Origin: Sphingomonas sp. M1-B02
GTDB lineage: Bacteria; Pseudomonadota; Alphaproteobacteria; Sphingomonadales; Sphingomonadaceae
Reading direction: 5' to 3'
Length of the DNA: 64,000 nucleotides
NCBI RefSeq assembly: GCF_026167525.1
Contig: NZ_CP110679.1
Coordinates: forward strand, 3,273,501-3,337,500
A program made the position numbers and the translations under genes. Numbering within the stretch: position 1 is the stretch's first letter; every line of letters begins with the position of its first letter. Below, piece after piece: positions 37,954 to 48,719 of this stretch. The notes beneath the pieces are model-generated. The model did not search any database, had not been told where the DNA came from, and saw only the letters and a list, made by a program, of their open reading frames with translations.

Positions 37954-38566
37954 TGATCCCGTAGCGCAGAATCTGAGCGACGCCGAGCATGGCACCGGCA
38001 TGCCGGTGCCGCACACCGGCACCGAGGCGCTGACCATCGAGCATGGCGGGCCCAGCGAAGCGCATGCCGAGCCGTCGCTGTTCGGCGTGCTCGACGCGAC
38101 CGTGTGGGTCTCGATCGCGATGCTCGCCTTCATCCTGATCCTGGTCTGGAAGAAGGTACCCTCCCTGATCACGCGCGGGCTGGACGGCCAGATCGCCGCG
38201 ATCCGAGCGCGGCTCGAAGAAGCCAAGCAGCTTCGCGCCGAGGCCGAAGCGCTGCGTGACGAATATGCGCGCAAGATCGCGGGCGCCGAGGCGGAGGCAC
38301 AGGCGATGCTCGTCCATGCCGATGCCGAAGCGAAGGGCGTGCTGGCGAAGGCCGAGGCCGATGCCCGCGACCTGACCGCGCGCCGCGCCAAGATGGCCGA
38401 AGACAAGATCGCGGCCGCCGAGCGCGCGGCGATCCAGGCGGTTCGCACTCAGGCAGCCGAAGCGGCGACGCGTGCGGCGGCTTCGATCATCGCGGCGAAG
38501 CATGGCGCCGAGGCGGACAAGGCGCTGGTGGATCAGACAATCGCCGGGTTGGGGCGGCTGAACTAA
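37946..38566 (+). CDS. atpF: ATP synthase F0 subunit b
   Basis: 206 residues. An extended N-terminus of about 50 residues (DDPVAQNLSDAEHGTGMPVPHTG...) precedes the membrane helix (TVWVSIAMLAFILILVWKKVP) and the long charged peripheral stalk. The F1 genes are not in this operon, the usual split arrangement in this class. Confidence 0.93.
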   Translation: MADDPVAQNLSDAEHGTGMPVPHTGTEALTIEHGGPSEAHAEPSLFGVLDATVWVSIAMLAFILILVWKKVPSLITRGLDGQIAAIRARLEEAKQLRAEAEALRDEYARKIAGAEAEAQAMLVHADAEAKGVLAKAEADARDLTARRAKMAEDKIAAAERAAIQAVRTQAAEAATRAAASIIAAKHGAEADKALVDQTIAGLGRLN

Positions 38567-38635
38567 GCCTTTCGACTACGCACTGCCTCACCTGCGTTGG
38601 TGCAAGCGGCTGGCACCGCGTGCTAAGGACGCCCG

Positions 38636-38839
38636 ATGGCACCGTCTTCCGAATATCGATGGCTGCAAATCGCCGGTTTCGTCACGCTGGCGCTGGCGGC
38701 TTTGCTCGCCGTGATCGCCTGGCGCGAGGCAGGCGAAGAACAGCGCAAGCGCGAGGATGTCGGCGCCCGCGCCGCGGCGATGATGAACCGCATCGAAGCC
38801 GAAGTGCAGCGGATAGAGAACGCTGCTTCCCAGAAGTGA
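38636..38839 (+). CDS. Small single-span membrane protein (67 aa), unknown
   Basis: One membrane helix (IAGFVTLALAALLAVIAWREAG) then a charged helical tail. ATG preceded by AAGGACGCCCG. It lies between atpF and uvrC; function unknown. Confidence 0.6.
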   Translation: MAPSSEYRWLQIAGFVTLALAALLAVIAWREAGEEQRKREDVGARAAAMMNRIEAEVQRIENAASQK

Positions 38840-38879
38840 CCGCTGGCGCGCGGCGCGCTTAGTTCCTAATTCGGCTGCA

Positions 38880-40802
38880 ATGTCCGATCCCAATTCTCCC
38901 AATCGCTTCAACGAGGAAAAGGCGACCTATGCCGTGCGCGGCGAGGGGGCGCCCGATATCGAGCTGGGCGTGGCGGCGATCCGCAACGTGGTCGCGACGC
39001 TGCCGGTGCGGCCGGGTGTCTATCGCATGCAGGATGTGCGTGGCGACGTACTCTATGTGGGCAAGGCGCGCGCGCTCAAGAACCGGGTGACCAACTATAC
39101 CCAGGTGTCGCGGCTGTCGAAGCGGTTGCAGCGGATGGTGGCGCAGACGCGGTCGATGACGATCGTCACCACCAACAACGAGGCCGAGGCGCTGCTGCTC
39201 GAAGCGCAGCTGATCAAGCGTTATCGGCCGCCGTACAATGTGCTGCTGCGCGACGACAAGAGCTTCCCCTTCATCCTGTTGCGCAGCGATCACGATTTCC
39301 CGCGCGTCCAGCTCCACCGCGGGGCCAGGCGGTACAAAGGCGACTATTTCGGGCCGTTCGCGGGGGCGGGGCAGGTGCGGATGACGCTCAACGCGTTGCA
39401 GAAGCTGTTCCTGCTGCGCAGCTGCACCGACAGCTTCTTCGCGACGCGCGACCGGCCGTGCCTGCTGTACCAGATCCGCCGCTGCTCGGCGCCGTGCGTG
39501 GGGCGGATCGACGCGCCGGCTTATGCCGAATTGGTGTCTGACTCGAAGGACTTCCTGCAGGGAAAGTCGACCAAAGTGCAGGAGAAATTGGGCGTGCAGA
39601 TGCAGGCCGCGGCGGAGAATCTCGATTTCGAGTTGGCGACGGTGCTGCGCGATCGGCTGAAGGCGCTGACCTTCATCCAGGGCAGCCAGGCGATCAACGC
39701 CGAGGGAATGGGCGACGCCGATATCTTCGCGCTGGCGTGCAAGAATGGGGTGATGGGCATCCAGGCCTTCTTCATCCGCGGCGGGCAGAATTGGGGGCAT
39801 CGCAGCTTCTTCCCGGCGCACACCAACGAAGTGCCCGAGGATGAGGTCTTCGCGGCCTTCCTGATGCAATTCTACGAGGAAGTGCCCCCGCCGCGGAACG
39901 TGTTCGTCGATCGCGAGCTCGCCGAGGCGCCGTTGCTCGCCGAGGCGATGGGCGAGAAGGCCGGGTTCAAGGTGGCGCTGAGCGTGCCGCAGCGGGGCAC
40001 CAGGCGACGGCTGATGGAGCAGGCGCAGCGCAACGCGGTGGAGGCGCTCGACCGGCGGCTGGCGGAGAGCACGACGCAGGCCAAGCTGCTCGCCGAAGTC
40101 GCCGAACTGTTCGAGCTGGCCGAGCCGCCCGAGCGGATCGAGGTCTATGATAACTCGCACATCCAGGGGACCAATGCGGTCGGCGCGATGATCGTCGCGG
40201 GGCCCGAAGGGTTCCGGAAGGGCCAGTATCGCAAGTTCAATATCAAGCGGCCCGAGACCGCGCCGGGTGACGATTTCGCGATGATGCGCGAAGTGTTCGG
40301 GCGGCGGTTTGCGCGGGCGCAGGCCGAGGATCCGGACCGGACGCAGGGGGACTGGCCCGATCTGGTGCTGGTCGACGGCGGGCGCGGGCAGCTCAACGCG
40401 GTGAAGGGCGTGCTCGAGGATCTGGGGATCGAGGACGTCAACGTCGTCGGCGTCGCCAAGGGGCCGCATCACGGTCGCGACGGGCGCGAAGTGTTTCATT
40501 TGATGGACGGGCGCGAGCGGATGCTTCCGGTCAATTCGCCGGTATTGTTCTACCTCCAGCGGCTGCGCGACGAAGTGCATCGGTTTGCGATCGGCGCGCA
40601 CCGGGCGAAGCGGGCGAAGGCGATCGGCGCGAGCCCGCTCGACGACGTGCCGGGCATCGGCCCGGCCCGCAAGAAGGCGCTGCTGATGCACTTCGGCACT
40701 GCGCGCGCGGTGCGCGGCGCGAGCCTGGAGGACCTGCAGAAGGCGCCGGGGGTCAGCAAGGCGATGGCCCAGCAGCTCCACGATTATTTCCACGTCGGTT
40801 GA
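38880..40802 (+). CDS. uvrC: Excinuclease ABC subunit C (UvrC)
   Basis: 640 residues. N-terminal GIY-YIG nuclease (PGVYRMQDVRGDVLYVGKAR), UvrB-binding UVR motif (LDFELATVLRDRLKAL), RNase H-like nuclease with EVYDNSHIQG and LVLVDGGRGQLNAV, and tandem HhH (LDDVPGIGPARKKALL). It makes both incisions around lesions. No LexA box was seen before it. Confidence 0.97.
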   Translation: MSDPNSPNRFNEEKATYAVRGEGAPDIELGVAAIRNVVATLPVRPGVYRMQDVRGDVLYVGKARALKNRVTNYTQVSRLSKRLQRMVAQTRSMTIVTTNNEAEALLLEAQLIKRYRPPYNVLLRDDKSFPFILLRSDHDFPRVQLHRGARRYKGDYFGPFAGAGQVRMTLNALQKLFLLRSCTDSFFATRDRPCLLYQIRRCSAPCVGRIDAPAYAELVSDSKDFLQGKSTKVQEKLGVQMQAAAENLDFELATVLRDRLKALTFIQGSQAINAEGMGDADIFALACKNGVMGIQAFFIRGGQNWGHRSFFPAHTNEVPEDEVFAAFLMQFYEEVPPPRNVFVDRELAEAPLLAEAMGEKAGFKVALSVPQRGTRRRLMEQAQRNAVEALDRRLAESTTQAKLLAEVAELFELAEPPERIEVYDNSHIQGTNAVGAMIVAGPEGFRKGQYRKFNIKRPETAPGDDFAMMREVFGRRFARAQAEDPDRTQGDWPDLVLVDGGRGQLNAVKGVLEDLGIEDVNVVGVAKGPHHGRDGREVFHLMDGRERMLPVNSPVLFYLQRLRDEVHRFAIGAHRAKRAKAIGASPLDDVPGIGPARKKALLMHFGTARAVRGASLEDLQKAPGVSKAMAQQLHDYFHVG

Positions 40803-40858
40803 CCACTTGCCCGGCGCGCCCGCTGCTGTACCTTCCCGCATCAGGGGCAGGGGGCGTG

Positions 40859-43672
40859 ATGATCTTTCGCAGTCTATTGGCGGTCGCAGCATTTTGCGTC
40901 GCAGGTTCGGCATGGCCGGGTTCGGCAAAAGCGGGCGATAAGCCGCTGTATCAGCCGCGACCGGCGTGGGTGGCGGTCGCGCCGGATCCGGCGCTCGCCA
41001 CGCTGACCGACAGCTCGCCCGCGCTCGTTATCTTCGACCAGCAACAGCGGATCGGCGACGGTCAGGTCTGGGCCTATGCGGATCGCGCGACCCGCGTCAT
41101 TTCCTCGCAGACCATGCGCGAGATCGGGACGGTGGCGCTTCCCTGGCAACCCGACGCGGGCGATCTGATCATCCACAGCGCGAAGATCCTGCGCGCCGGC
41201 GGGGACGTCGACCTTATCGCCGCGGGGCAGCGCTTCGAGGTGCTGCGGCGCGAGGAGCAATTGGAGCAGTGGCAACTCAACGGCACGCTCACCGCGACGA
41301 TGGCGGTGGAAGGGCTTCGCGTCGGCGACGTACTGCGGATCGCTTATTCGATCACCAGCAAGGACAAGGCGCTGCAAGGCAACGTCCAGACCCAATTGCC
41401 GCTGATCGCCGAGCCGATGCGGGCTGGCTTTGCGCGTGCGCGGCTGAGTTGGCCGGCGGGGATCGACCTAAAGTGGCGGGCCTATCCCGATGGTCTATCG
41501 CCCAAGGCCGAGCGCAAAGCCGGCTATGACGAAATCGACGTGACGCTGCCGCTGGCCAAGCCGGCCGAGCTGCCCGCCGATGCGCCGGCGCGCTATCGCA
41601 AGCCGCAGCTGCTCGAGGCGACGAGCTTTGCCGACTGGGCGGCGGTGTCGCGCGTCATGGCGCCGCTATATGCGAGCGACGGATTGATCACACCCGGCAG
41701 TCCGCTAGCCGCCGAAGTGGCGAAGATTGCGGCCAAATCGAGCGATCCGCGCACTCGCGCGGCGATGGCGCTTCGGCTGGTGCAGGACGAGGTCCGCTAT
41801 CTGTTCCGGGGGATGGATGGCGGCAATTACATTCCCCAGTCGCCGGCAAGCACCTGGTCGCTGCGCTATGGCGATTGCAAGGCGAAGACCCTGCTTCTGC
41901 TCGCGATTCTCGGCGCATTGAAGATCGAGGCGGAACCGGTGCTCGCCAGCCTCGAAATGGGGGATCTCGTCGCCCAGCGGCTGCCCTCGCCCGGGGCGTT
42001 CGATCATGTGATCGTGCGCGCCGTGATCCAGGGCAAGAGCCTGTGGCTCGACGGGACCGGCAATGGCGCGCGCGAGGGCGATCTGGACGATACGCCTCCG
42101 TTTCGGAACGTGCTGCCGGTGCGCGCGGAGGGCGCGGCGTTGATGCCGATCGTGATGCGCGCGCCCGCCCGGCCGATGGCGGAGGCCGAAATCGAGCTCG
42201 ATCAGAGTGCCGGGCTGGCGGTGCCCGCCCCCTTCAAGATCGTCCTGACGGTGCGCGGGGCGCTTGCCGAAGTCTATCATGCCGGCGCGAGCCAGGCGAA
42301 CAAGGAGCAGATGTCCGAACTTGGGCAGGCGCTGGTGAGCCAGATGCTGGGCGACGCCATGTCGGTTGCCCGTTCGGTGACCTACGATGCCGAAGCTGCA
42401 ACCGCGACGGTGACCGTGCACGGCGTTGTCGGCAGTCGCTGGAAGGTCGAGCAGGGTCGGTATCGCACCGTCTTCGACAAGACGCTCAGCGAGCTGGAAT
42501 TCGCCCCCGATCGCGCGCGGCCGGCGTGGAAGGACATCCCCGTGATGTCGGCGCCGCGGGCATTCTCGACCATCCTGCGCCTGCGCAGCAAGCTGCCGCG
42601 CAACGGTGCCGGGTTCGAATTCGAAGGCGATCGAACGCTGCCGCCGCGGCTTGCCGGGGCGACGATCACCCGCACGACCGCGTTGGCCAACGGCTGGGCG
42701 ACGCTCGAGGATCGAATCGCGATCGATGCGAGCGAGATCGCGCCGGGAGACGTCGCCGCAGTTCGCGCGCAGGTGGCGCTCGCCAAGAGCCGCCCGCTCA
42801 AGATCGTCGCGCCCGCCGATTATCCGCCCCGCTGGAAGGTCGTCGCAGATGCGAAGCGGACAAATGCCTTCGCACCGCTGTTCGCGGCTTATGCCGCGGC
42901 CATCGCCGATGATCCTGAGGAAGTGGTGGGCTATACCAACCGGGCATCGTTCCTGAACGGGATCTGGGACTGGAAAGGGGCGGTTGCCGATCTGGACAAG
43001 GCGATTGCGCTGGCGCCCACGGCCGCGCTCCATTTCTGGCGGGCGCGCATGCGGACGATGTTGCGCGACGACAGCGGCGCGATCGCCGATGCCGAGGCGG
43101 GACTGACGCTCGAGCCTGGATCGACCGAAGGCATCGGCCAGCTGGCGACGCTTCGCTTCCGCGCGGGTCAGCGCGACGCGGCGCTCGCCTCGATCGCCGA
43201 GCGCATCGCCCAGGGCGGAACCGAGAAGCTCGCTTTCGTGTCGCAGCAGGGATCGTTGCTCGCCGAGGCGGGGCGCGGCGAAGAGGCGATCGCGGTGCTC
43301 GATGCGGCGATCAAGACCAATCCAGGCAATGCGACATTGCTCAACGAGCGCTGCTGGCTGAAGGGCACGATGAACCTCGCGCTCGACACGGCGCTCAAGG
43401 ATTGCACCAAGGGCATCGAGCTCGCCGAGAATCCGTCTTCGATCTACGACAGTCGGGCGATGGTCTATTTTCGGATGGGCCGGATGGAGGAAGCACTCGC
43501 CGACCTGGACGCCGCGCTCGACCTGGCACCGGCGCAGGACGCGAGCCTCTATCTGCGCGGGGTGGTGCGCAAGCGGATGGGCAACAAGGCGGCCGACGAG
43601 GATCTGGCCGCGGCGCGGATGATGTCGGCTCGTATCGACGAGGACTATGCACGCTACGGCATCAAGCCGTGA
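40859..43672 (+). CDS. DUF3857/transglutaminase/TPR exported protein
   Basis: 937 residues. Signal peptide to AGSAKAG; DUF3857 beta-rich domain (about 40-260); transglutaminase-like core with Cys in LRYGDCKAKTLLLLAIL, His in GAFDHVIVRA and Asp in LWLDGTGNG; then C-terminal TPR-like repeats (ADLDKAIALAPTAALHF, AIAVLDAAIKTNPGNATLL, EEALADLDAALDLAP). Such proteins are frequent in sphingomonads and Bacteroidetes; substrate unknown. ATG 40859 chosen after a G-rich site; GTG 40856 also possible. Confidence 0.85.
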   Translation: MIFRSLLAVAAFCVAGSAWPGSAKAGDKPLYQPRPAWVAVAPDPALATLTDSSPALVIFDQQQRIGDGQVWAYADRATRVISSQTMREIGTVALPWQPDAGDLIIHSAKILRAGGDVDLIAAGQRFEVLRREEQLEQWQLNGTLTATMAVEGLRVGDVLRIAYSITSKDKALQGNVQTQLPLIAEPMRAGFARARLSWPAGIDLKWRAYPDGLSPKAERKAGYDEIDVTLPLAKPAELPADAPARYRKPQLLEATSFADWAAVSRVMAPLYASDGLITPGSPLAAEVAKIAAKSSDPRTRAAMALRLVQDEVRYLFRGMDGGNYIPQSPASTWSLRYGDCKAKTLLLLAILGALKIEAEPVLASLEMGDLVAQRLPSPGAFDHVIVRAVIQGKSLWLDGTGNGAREGDLDDTPPFRNVLPVRAEGAALMPIVMRAPARPMAEAEIELDQSAGLAVPAPFKIVLTVRGALAEVYHAGASQANKEQMSELGQALVSQMLGDAMSVARSVTYDAEAATATVTVHGVVGSRWKVEQGRYRTVFDKTLSELEFAPDRARPAWKDIPVMSAPRAFSTILRLRSKLPRNGAGFEFEGDRTLPPRLAGATITRTTALANGWATLEDRIAIDASEIAPGDVAAVRAQVALAKSRPLKIVAPADYPPRWKVVADAKRTNAFAPLFAAYAAAIADDPEEVVGYTNRASFLNGIWDWKGAVADLDKAIALAPTAALHFWRARMRTMLRDDSGAIADAEAGLTLEPGSTEGIGQLATLRFRAGQRDAALASIAERIAQGGTEKLAFVSQQGSLLAEAGRGEEAIAVLDAAIKTNPGNATLLNERCWLKGTMNLALDTALKDCTKGIELAENPSSIYDSRAMVYFRMGRMEEALADLDAALDLAPAQDASLYLRGVVRKRMGNKAADEDLAAARMMSARIDEDYARYGIKP

Positions 43673-43713
43673 GAATTTGGAGTTTCTTCACCGCATTCTG
43701 CTAGTTGCGCAGC

Positions 43714-44670
43714 ATGCCGACCCGCGTCTTCATCACGATCGACACCGAGCTCATGTGGCGGCATCATGTCGCGGGACTCGATGCCGATACGATCGTCCAG
43801 CGTTCGCTCGAGCCCGCCGGCGTCGGCGTCGGCTGGCAGCTGGCGGAGCTGAAGCGGCACGGGCTGAAGGCCTGCTTCTTCGTCGATCCCATGCCGGCGC
43901 TGGTCTATGGGCTCGATCCGATCAAGCGGATCGTCGGCGCTATCCTGGAGGCGGGGCAGGAGGTGCAGCTGCATCTGCATCCCAACTGGACCGGCGCGCA
44001 TGCCGGCGATCGCGGCGCGAGCTATGGGCCGTTCGAGTTGATTGACTACAGCCTGAAGGAGCAGGTCGAGCTGCTTTCCGGCGCGGCGGACATGCTCCTC
44101 GCCGCGGGTGCGCCCGAGCAGATCGCGTTCCGATCGGGATCCTATTCGGCGAGCGACGATACGCTGGGCGCGCTCGCGCAGCTCGGCTTCGTCTATGACA
44201 GCAGCCATAATGGCTCCGAACATCCCTGGCCCAGCGCGATCAGCCTGGGGCCGCGGCAGATCGCGCCGATCGCGCATTGCGGGATCATCGAAGTGCCGGT
44301 GACGCTGATCGAGGACCAGAAGGGGCATTTGCGGCACTTCCAGATCTGCGCGCTCTCGGCCGCGGAGATGCGGGCGGCGCTCGATCATGCGGTGGCGCGC
44401 AACCATGTCGCGGTGACGATCGTCAGCCACGGATTCGAGCTCGCCAATCGCGCGGGGACGCGGGCGAACGGGGTGCATGTCCGCCGCTTCGAGGCGCTGT
44501 GCCGGATGCTGGCGGAGCGGCAGGGGGGGCTGGCGACCGCGCATTTCGCCGACCGCCCGCACATGGCGCTGGGGCAGGACGACCAGCCGCTGGGGCCGAG
44601 CCGGCTGCGCACCGGGCTGCGCCAGGCCGAGCAGCTCTGGTCCAACCTGGTCGAGGAACGGGCGGCTTGA
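43714..44670 (+). CDS. Polysaccharide deacetylase-like protein
   Basis: 318 residues with NodB-like barrel pieces: FITIDTELMW (catalytic/metal acids), EVQLHLHPNW (HxH-type metal site), FRSGSYSASDDTLGALAQLGFVYDSS and TIVSHGFELANR. This is the shape of peptidoglycan/exopolysaccharide deacetylases, although some key positions differ from canonical NodB. It overlaps the acyltransferase gene (TTGA), so the two probably act together on a cell-surface glycan. Confidence 0.75.
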   Translation: MPTRVFITIDTELMWRHHVAGLDADTIVQRSLEPAGVGVGWQLAELKRHGLKACFFVDPMPALVYGLDPIKRIVGAILEAGQEVQLHLHPNWTGAHAGDRGASYGPFELIDYSLKEQVELLSGAADMLLAAGAPEQIAFRSGSYSASDDTLGALAQLGFVYDSSHNGSEHPWPSAISLGPRQIAPIAHCGIIEVPVTLIEDQKGHLRHFQICALSAAEMRAALDHAVARNHVAVTIVSHGFELANRAGTRANGVHVRRFEALCRMLAERQGGLATAHFADRPHMALGQDDQPLGPSRLRTGLRQAEQLWSNLVEERAA

Positions 44671-45608
44671 ACGCATTGACGAAGATCGAGGCCGAAGCGG
44701 CGCGCCCGGTGCCGCTCAAGTTCGAAATCGGCGCGCGGACGCTGCTGACGATCCGCCGATCGCTGGTGCGGGTGCCGCTCGATCTGCGCGAGGCGCGGGC
44801 GGGGGGACTGCCGGCACTGCCGCCGCTTGGCCGCGCGGCGCAGGGTTATTCGGTGACTTCGCTTCCCGAGGTCCAGCTGGCGGCGCTGGTGGCGGAATCC
44901 GGGGGCATGCTGCCCTTCGTTCGGCAACGGTATACGCGTTATTATGCCGATTTTTCGGGTGGCTTCGACGCGTGGCTCGCGGGGCTGTCGTCGAACGCGC
45001 GGCAGAGCTTGCGGCGCAAGGCCAAGAAGATCGCGGCGCTTTCGGGCGGCGCGCTCGACGTGCGGCGCTTCGACACGCCCGAGGAGCTGGAGGCTTTCCA
45101 CGCGATCGCGCGGCCGTTGTCGCTGCGTACCTATCAGGAACGGCTGCTGGGATCGGGGCTGCCCGACGATGCGGCGTTTCGCGCGGAAATGCTGCGGCAG
45201 GCCGCGGCGGGGCAGGTGCGCGCCTGGCTACTTTATATCGGCGGGGAGGCCGCGGCCTATCTCTATTGCCCCGCGGCGGGGGATACGCTGATCTATGCCT
45301 ATGTCGGGCATGATCCGGCGCATAACGATCTGTCGCCCGGGGCGGTGCTGCAGATGGAGGCGTTCCAGGATCTGTTCGCGGAAGGCCGGTTCGCGACCTT
45401 CGACTTCACCGAGGGCGAGGGGCAGCACAAGCGCCAGTTCGCGACCGGCGGGGTGGCGTGCGTGGATTTGCTGCTGCTGCGGCCTTCGCTGGCGAACCGG
45501 GCGACGATGGCGGCTTTGGGTGGGTTCAATGCTGCGGTGGCGGGGGTGAAGCGCGGGGTGCTTGCTGCCGGGCTTGGGAAACTGGCGAAGCGCCTGCGGC
45601 GGGGGTGA
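44667..45608 (+). CDS. GNAT acyltransferase of the CelD/BcsL (FemAB-like) type
   Basis: 313 residues. TTG start overlaps the previous stop. [21 protein letters not shown] and the C-terminal [49 protein letters not shown] match the Acetyltransf_6 domain used in cellulose and exopolysaccharide acylation. Pairing with a deacetylase suggests glycan editing. A palindromic repeat begins at its stop codon. Confidence 0.82.
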   Translation: MNALTKIEAEAARPVPLKFEIGARTLLTIRRSLVRVPLDLREARAGGLPALPPLGRAAQGYSVTSLPEVQLAALVAESGGMLPFVRQRYTRYYADFSGGFDAWLAGLSSNARQSLRRKAKKIAALSGGALDVRRFDTPEELEAFHAIARPLSLRTYQERLLGSGLPDDAAFRAEMLRQAAAGQVRAWLLYIGGEAAAYLYCPAAGDTLIYAYVGHDPAHNDLSPGAVLQMEAFQDLFAEGRFATFDFTEGEGQHKRQFATGGVACVDLLLLRPSLANRATMAALGGFNAAVAGVKRGVLAAGLGKLAKRLRRG

Positions 45609-45741
45609 TCCTCCCCGGCACGGGGAGGGGGACCAGCCGCAGGCTGGTGGAGGGGGCTCGCCACCAACCGAATCGCGCGTTGAGAGCCCCCTCCACCACG
45701 CCGCTTCGCGTCGCGGTCCCCCTCCCCGTGCCGGGGAGGAT
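45608..45741. repeat. Palindromic repeat with 27-bp perfect terminal inverted repeats
   Basis: Both ends start ATCCTCCCCGGCACGGGG and continue to 27 bases as exact reverse complements; inner GGTGGAGGGGGCTC and GAGCCCCCTCCACC form a second pairing. The copy at 62556-62686 has the same ends. It has no coding capacity of its own, which is consistent with a MITE-like element. It lies just upstream of recO. Confidence 0.88.
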
Positions 45742-45756
45742 CGTTTAGGGAGCCTC

Positions 45757-46488
45757 ATGCACCTGCGCGCCGAAGCCATCCTTCTCTCCGTCCGCGCGCA
45801 TGGCGAACATGGCGCGATCGTGCGGGCGTTGACCGAGCGTGACGGGCTGCAGCCGGGCTATGTGCGCGGGGGGCGATCGCGGGCGTTGCGGCCGGTGTTG
45901 CAGCCGTCGAACCTGATATTGGGCGAGTGGCGCGCGCGGACCGAGGAGCAATTGGCGGGGCTTACCGTCGAGCTGATCCACAGCCGCGCGCCCTTGTTCG
46001 GCGAGGCGCTGCCCGCGGCGGCATTGCAATGGGCGACGGCGCTGACCGCGGCGACCTTGCCCGATGCCCAGCCTTATCCGCATCTCTATTCGGCGCTCGA
46101 CGGGGTGCTCTCGGCGATCGAGGCGGCGCCTGCGGCGCGGGGCTGGGCGGTTGCTTTGGTGCGCTATGAGCTGCTGCTGCTTGCCGAACTGGGCTTCGGG
46201 CTCGACCTTGAGCAGTGCGCGGCGACCGGGCGAAGCGACGATCTGGCGTTCGTGAGTCCCAAGAGCGGGATCGCGGTGAGCCGGGCGGGTGCGGCGGGCT
46301 ATGAGAATCGGCTGCTGCGGCTGCCCTCGTTCCTGACCGAGGGCGGCGCGGCGGAGTGGGGCGATATAGTCGACGGGCTGCGGATCACCGGGCATTTTCT
46401 GGAGCGCGATTTGCTGACCGCGCGCGGGGCGGACGTGCTCGCGGCGCGGGCCCGGCTGGTCGATCGGCTCAAGCGGGCGGTTGCCTAA
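45757..46488 (+). CDS. recO: DNA repair protein RecO
   Basis: 243 residues. N-terminal OB fold ([37 protein letters not shown]) followed by a helical region ([22 protein letters not shown], with Cys as in the family; FLERDLL). RecO loads RecA with RecR. ATG 45757 follows the palindromic repeat and AGGGAGCC. Confidence 0.92.
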   Translation: MHLRAEAILLSVRAHGEHGAIVRALTERDGLQPGYVRGGRSRALRPVLQPSNLILGEWRARTEEQLAGLTVELIHSRAPLFGEALPAAALQWATALTAATLPDAQPYPHLYSALDGVLSAIEAAPAARGWAVALVRYELLLLAELGFGLDLEQCAATGRSDDLAFVSPKSGIAVSRAGAAGYENRLLRLPSFLTEGGAAEWGDIVDGLRITGHFLERDLLTARGADVLAARARLVDRLKRAVA

Positions 46489-46560
46489 CGCGGTTCGCGG
46501 GGGCAAAGCGACGCAAATTGCTCCCTTCCTAGAGGGAGAGGGGCCGCACAAGGAAGCTGG

Positions 46561-47613
46561 ATGCCATTGATTGCAGTATTGCCCGGCGACGGGATCGGGC
46601 CCGAAGTTACCACCCACGCGCGCCGTGTTCTCGAGGCGCTCGATCTGGGGCTAGAATTCCAGGAAGCGCCGATCGGCGGCGCGGCCTATCTGGCGGCCGG
46701 GCGGCCCTTGCCGGCCGAAACGCTGGCGCTCGCCAAGAAGGCCGATGCGGTCTTGTTCGGCGCGATCGGCGATCCGCGGTTCGAGGGACTGGAGCGGCGG
46801 CTGCGGCCCGAGGCGGCGTTGCTGGGCATCCGCCGCGAGCTGGGACTGTTCGCCAATATCCGTCCGGCGACCTTGTTTCCGGGACTCGAGGAAGCCTCGC
46901 CGCTCAAGGCGGAGGTGGTCAAGGGGCTCGACATCGTCATCGTCCGCGAGCTGACCGGTGACGTTTATTTCGGCGAGAAGGGCCGGCGTACCAATATCGA
47001 GGGGCTGCGCCAGGGCTATGACGTGATGTCGTACAATGAAGGCGAAGTGGACCGGATCGTCCGCGTGGGTTTCGAGATGGCAAAGCGGCGCCGCAAGAAG
47101 CTCTGCTCGGTCGACAAGGCCAACGTGCTGGAGACGTCGCAGCTGTGGCGCGACGTGGTGAACGAGATCGCGATCGAATATCCCGAAGTGCAGCTCACCC
47201 ACATGTATGTCGACAATGCCGCGATGCAGCTGGTGCGGCGTCCGGCCGACTTCGACGTGATCGTGACCGGCAATCTGTTCGGCGACATCCTCTCGGACCA
47301 GGCGAGCATGTGCGCGGGATCGATCGGGATGCTCCCCTCGGCGTCGCTGAGCGCGTGGAGCGGGGCGAACGGCATGTATGAGCCGATCCATGGCAGCGCG
47401 CCCGACATTGCCGGGCAGGGCAAGGCGAACCCGTGTGCGGCGATCCTCTCCGCGGCGATGCTGCTGCGGCATTCGCTGGTCAACGAGGCGGCGGCGAAGC
47501 GAGTCGAGGCGGCGGTGGGCGCTGCACTCGCCAAGGGCGCGCGCACCGCGGACCTGGGCGGGAGCCTGAGCACCACCGAGATGGCCGACGCGGTGTTGCA
47601 GGAATTGGTGTGA
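46561..47613 (+). CDS. leuB: 3-isopropylmalate dehydrogenase
   Basis: 350 residues. [15 protein letters not shown]-terminus, substrate-binding Arg residues in [14 protein letters not shown] and [13 protein letters not shown], and NAD/metal region [26 protein letters not shown] with [14 protein letters not shown]. Third step of leucine synthesis; leuCD are not in the window. AAGGAAGCTGG precedes ATG. Confidence 0.97.
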   Translation: MPLIAVLPGDGIGPEVTTHARRVLEALDLGLEFQEAPIGGAAYLAAGRPLPAETLALAKKADAVLFGAIGDPRFEGLERRLRPEAALLGIRRELGLFANIRPATLFPGLEEASPLKAEVVKGLDIVIVRELTGDVYFGEKGRRTNIEGLRQGYDVMSYNEGEVDRIVRVGFEMAKRRRKKLCSVDKANVLETSQLWRDVVNEIAIEYPEVQLTHMYVDNAAMQLVRRPADFDVIVTGNLFGDILSDQASMCAGSIGMLPSASLSAWSGANGMYEPIHGSAPDIAGQGKANPCAAILSAAMLLRHSLVNEAAAKRVEAAVGAALAKGARTADLGGSLSTTEMADAVLQELV

Positions 47614-48713
47614 CGGCCAGGTTGCTCGAGCTCGCGATCGTCGTCCCGACGTTCAACGAGCGGGGCAATGTGGCGGCGCTGGTAGCCAAGCTCGACGCGG
47701 CGCTGACGGGGCGGGCGTGGGAAGCGATCTTCGTCGATGACGACAGCCCCGACGGGACCGCCGATACGGTGCGAGCGCTGGGGCGAGTCGATCCGCGAGT
47801 GCGGGTGATCCAGCGGATCGGGCGGCGGGGGCTTTCCTCGGCCTGCATCGAGGGGATGTGCGCGACCGCGGCGCCTTTGGTGGCGGTGATCGACGGCGAC
47901 TTGCAGCATGACGAGACGCTGCTGCCGGCGATGCTCGATGCGTTGGAGGGCGAGGCCGCGCTCGACGTGGTGGTCGGATCGCGCTTCTGCGAAGGGGGCT
48001 GCACCGGCGACTGGGACGACGAGCGCGTGGCGAAATCGGCGCTGGCGACCCGGCTGTCGCGCCGCGTGCTGAAGGCAGACCTGACCGACCCGATGAGCGG
48101 CTTCTTCATGATCCGGACCGAGATCGTCCGCGGGCTGGTGCCAACGCTGTCCGGGATCGGCTTCAAGATATTGCTCGATATCATGACCGCGTCGCCGAGC
48201 CCGCTGAAGTTTCGCGAGCTGCCTTATGTGTTTCGCACCCGGACCGAGGGCGAGAGCAAGCTCGATCATGTCGTGGCGATGGAATATCTGATCGCGATCT
48301 ACGACCGGATGTTCGGCAAGATCGTGCCGGTGCGCTTTGCGATGTTCTCGGGCATCGGCGCGGTGGGGGCGGCGCTGCACTTTGCGGTGTTGTGGCTGCT
48401 GTTCCGGCTGCTGGGGGCGGACTTCGTGACCGGGACAATCGTGGCGACGCTCGTCGCGATGACCTTCAACTTCTTCCTCAACAATGCGCTGACCTATCGC
48501 GGGCAGCGGCTGAAGGGCGCTCGGGCGCTGTTCGCGGGCTGGGTGAGGTTCTGCCTGGTCTGCTCGGTGGGGGCGGTGGCGAATGTCGGGGTTTCGGCGT
48601 TCCTGCACAATGTCCAGCATGGCGACTGGCGGCTGTCGGCACTGGCGGGGATCGCGGTGGCGGCGGTGTGGAATTTCGCGCTGTCGTCAAGGTTTACGTG
48701 GGGGCGGTACTGA
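47610..48713 (+). CDS. GT2 glycosyltransferase fused to GtrA domain (polyprenyl-P-mannose/glucose synthase-like)
   Basis: 367 residues. GT-A catalytic domain: [28 protein letters not shown] (nucleotide-sugar Asp), [12 protein letters not shown] (DxD-like) and [12 protein letters not shown]. After residue 230 comes a GtrA-like four-helix membrane domain ([23 protein letters not shown] ... [14 protein letters not shown] ... [16 protein letters not shown]). The family attaches mannose or glucose to polyprenyl phosphate. GTG start overlaps leuB stop (GTGA). The convergent PMT gene may use its product. Confidence 0.88.
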   Translation: MTARLLELAIVVPTFNERGNVAALVAKLDAALTGRAWEAIFVDDDSPDGTADTVRALGRVDPRVRVIQRIGRRGLSSACIEGMCATAAPLVAVIDGDLQHDETLLPAMLDALEGEAALDVVVGSRFCEGGCTGDWDDERVAKSALATRLSRRVLKADLTDPMSGFFMIRTEIVRGLVPTLSGIGFKILLDIMTASPSPLKFRELPYVFRTRTEGESKLDHVVAMEYLIAIYDRMFGKIVPVRFAMFSGIGAVGAALHFAVLWLLFRLLGADFVTGTIVATLVAMTFNFFLNNALTYRGQRLKGARALFAGWVRFCLVCSVGAVANVGVSAFLHNVQHGDWRLSALAGIAVAAVWNFALSSRFTWGRY

Positions 48714-48719
48714 GCCGAA

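Noticed and set aside
47016..48620. Minus-strand frame opposite leuB and the GT2-GtrA gene
   Set aside because: Antisense of recognised genes and no ribosome site.
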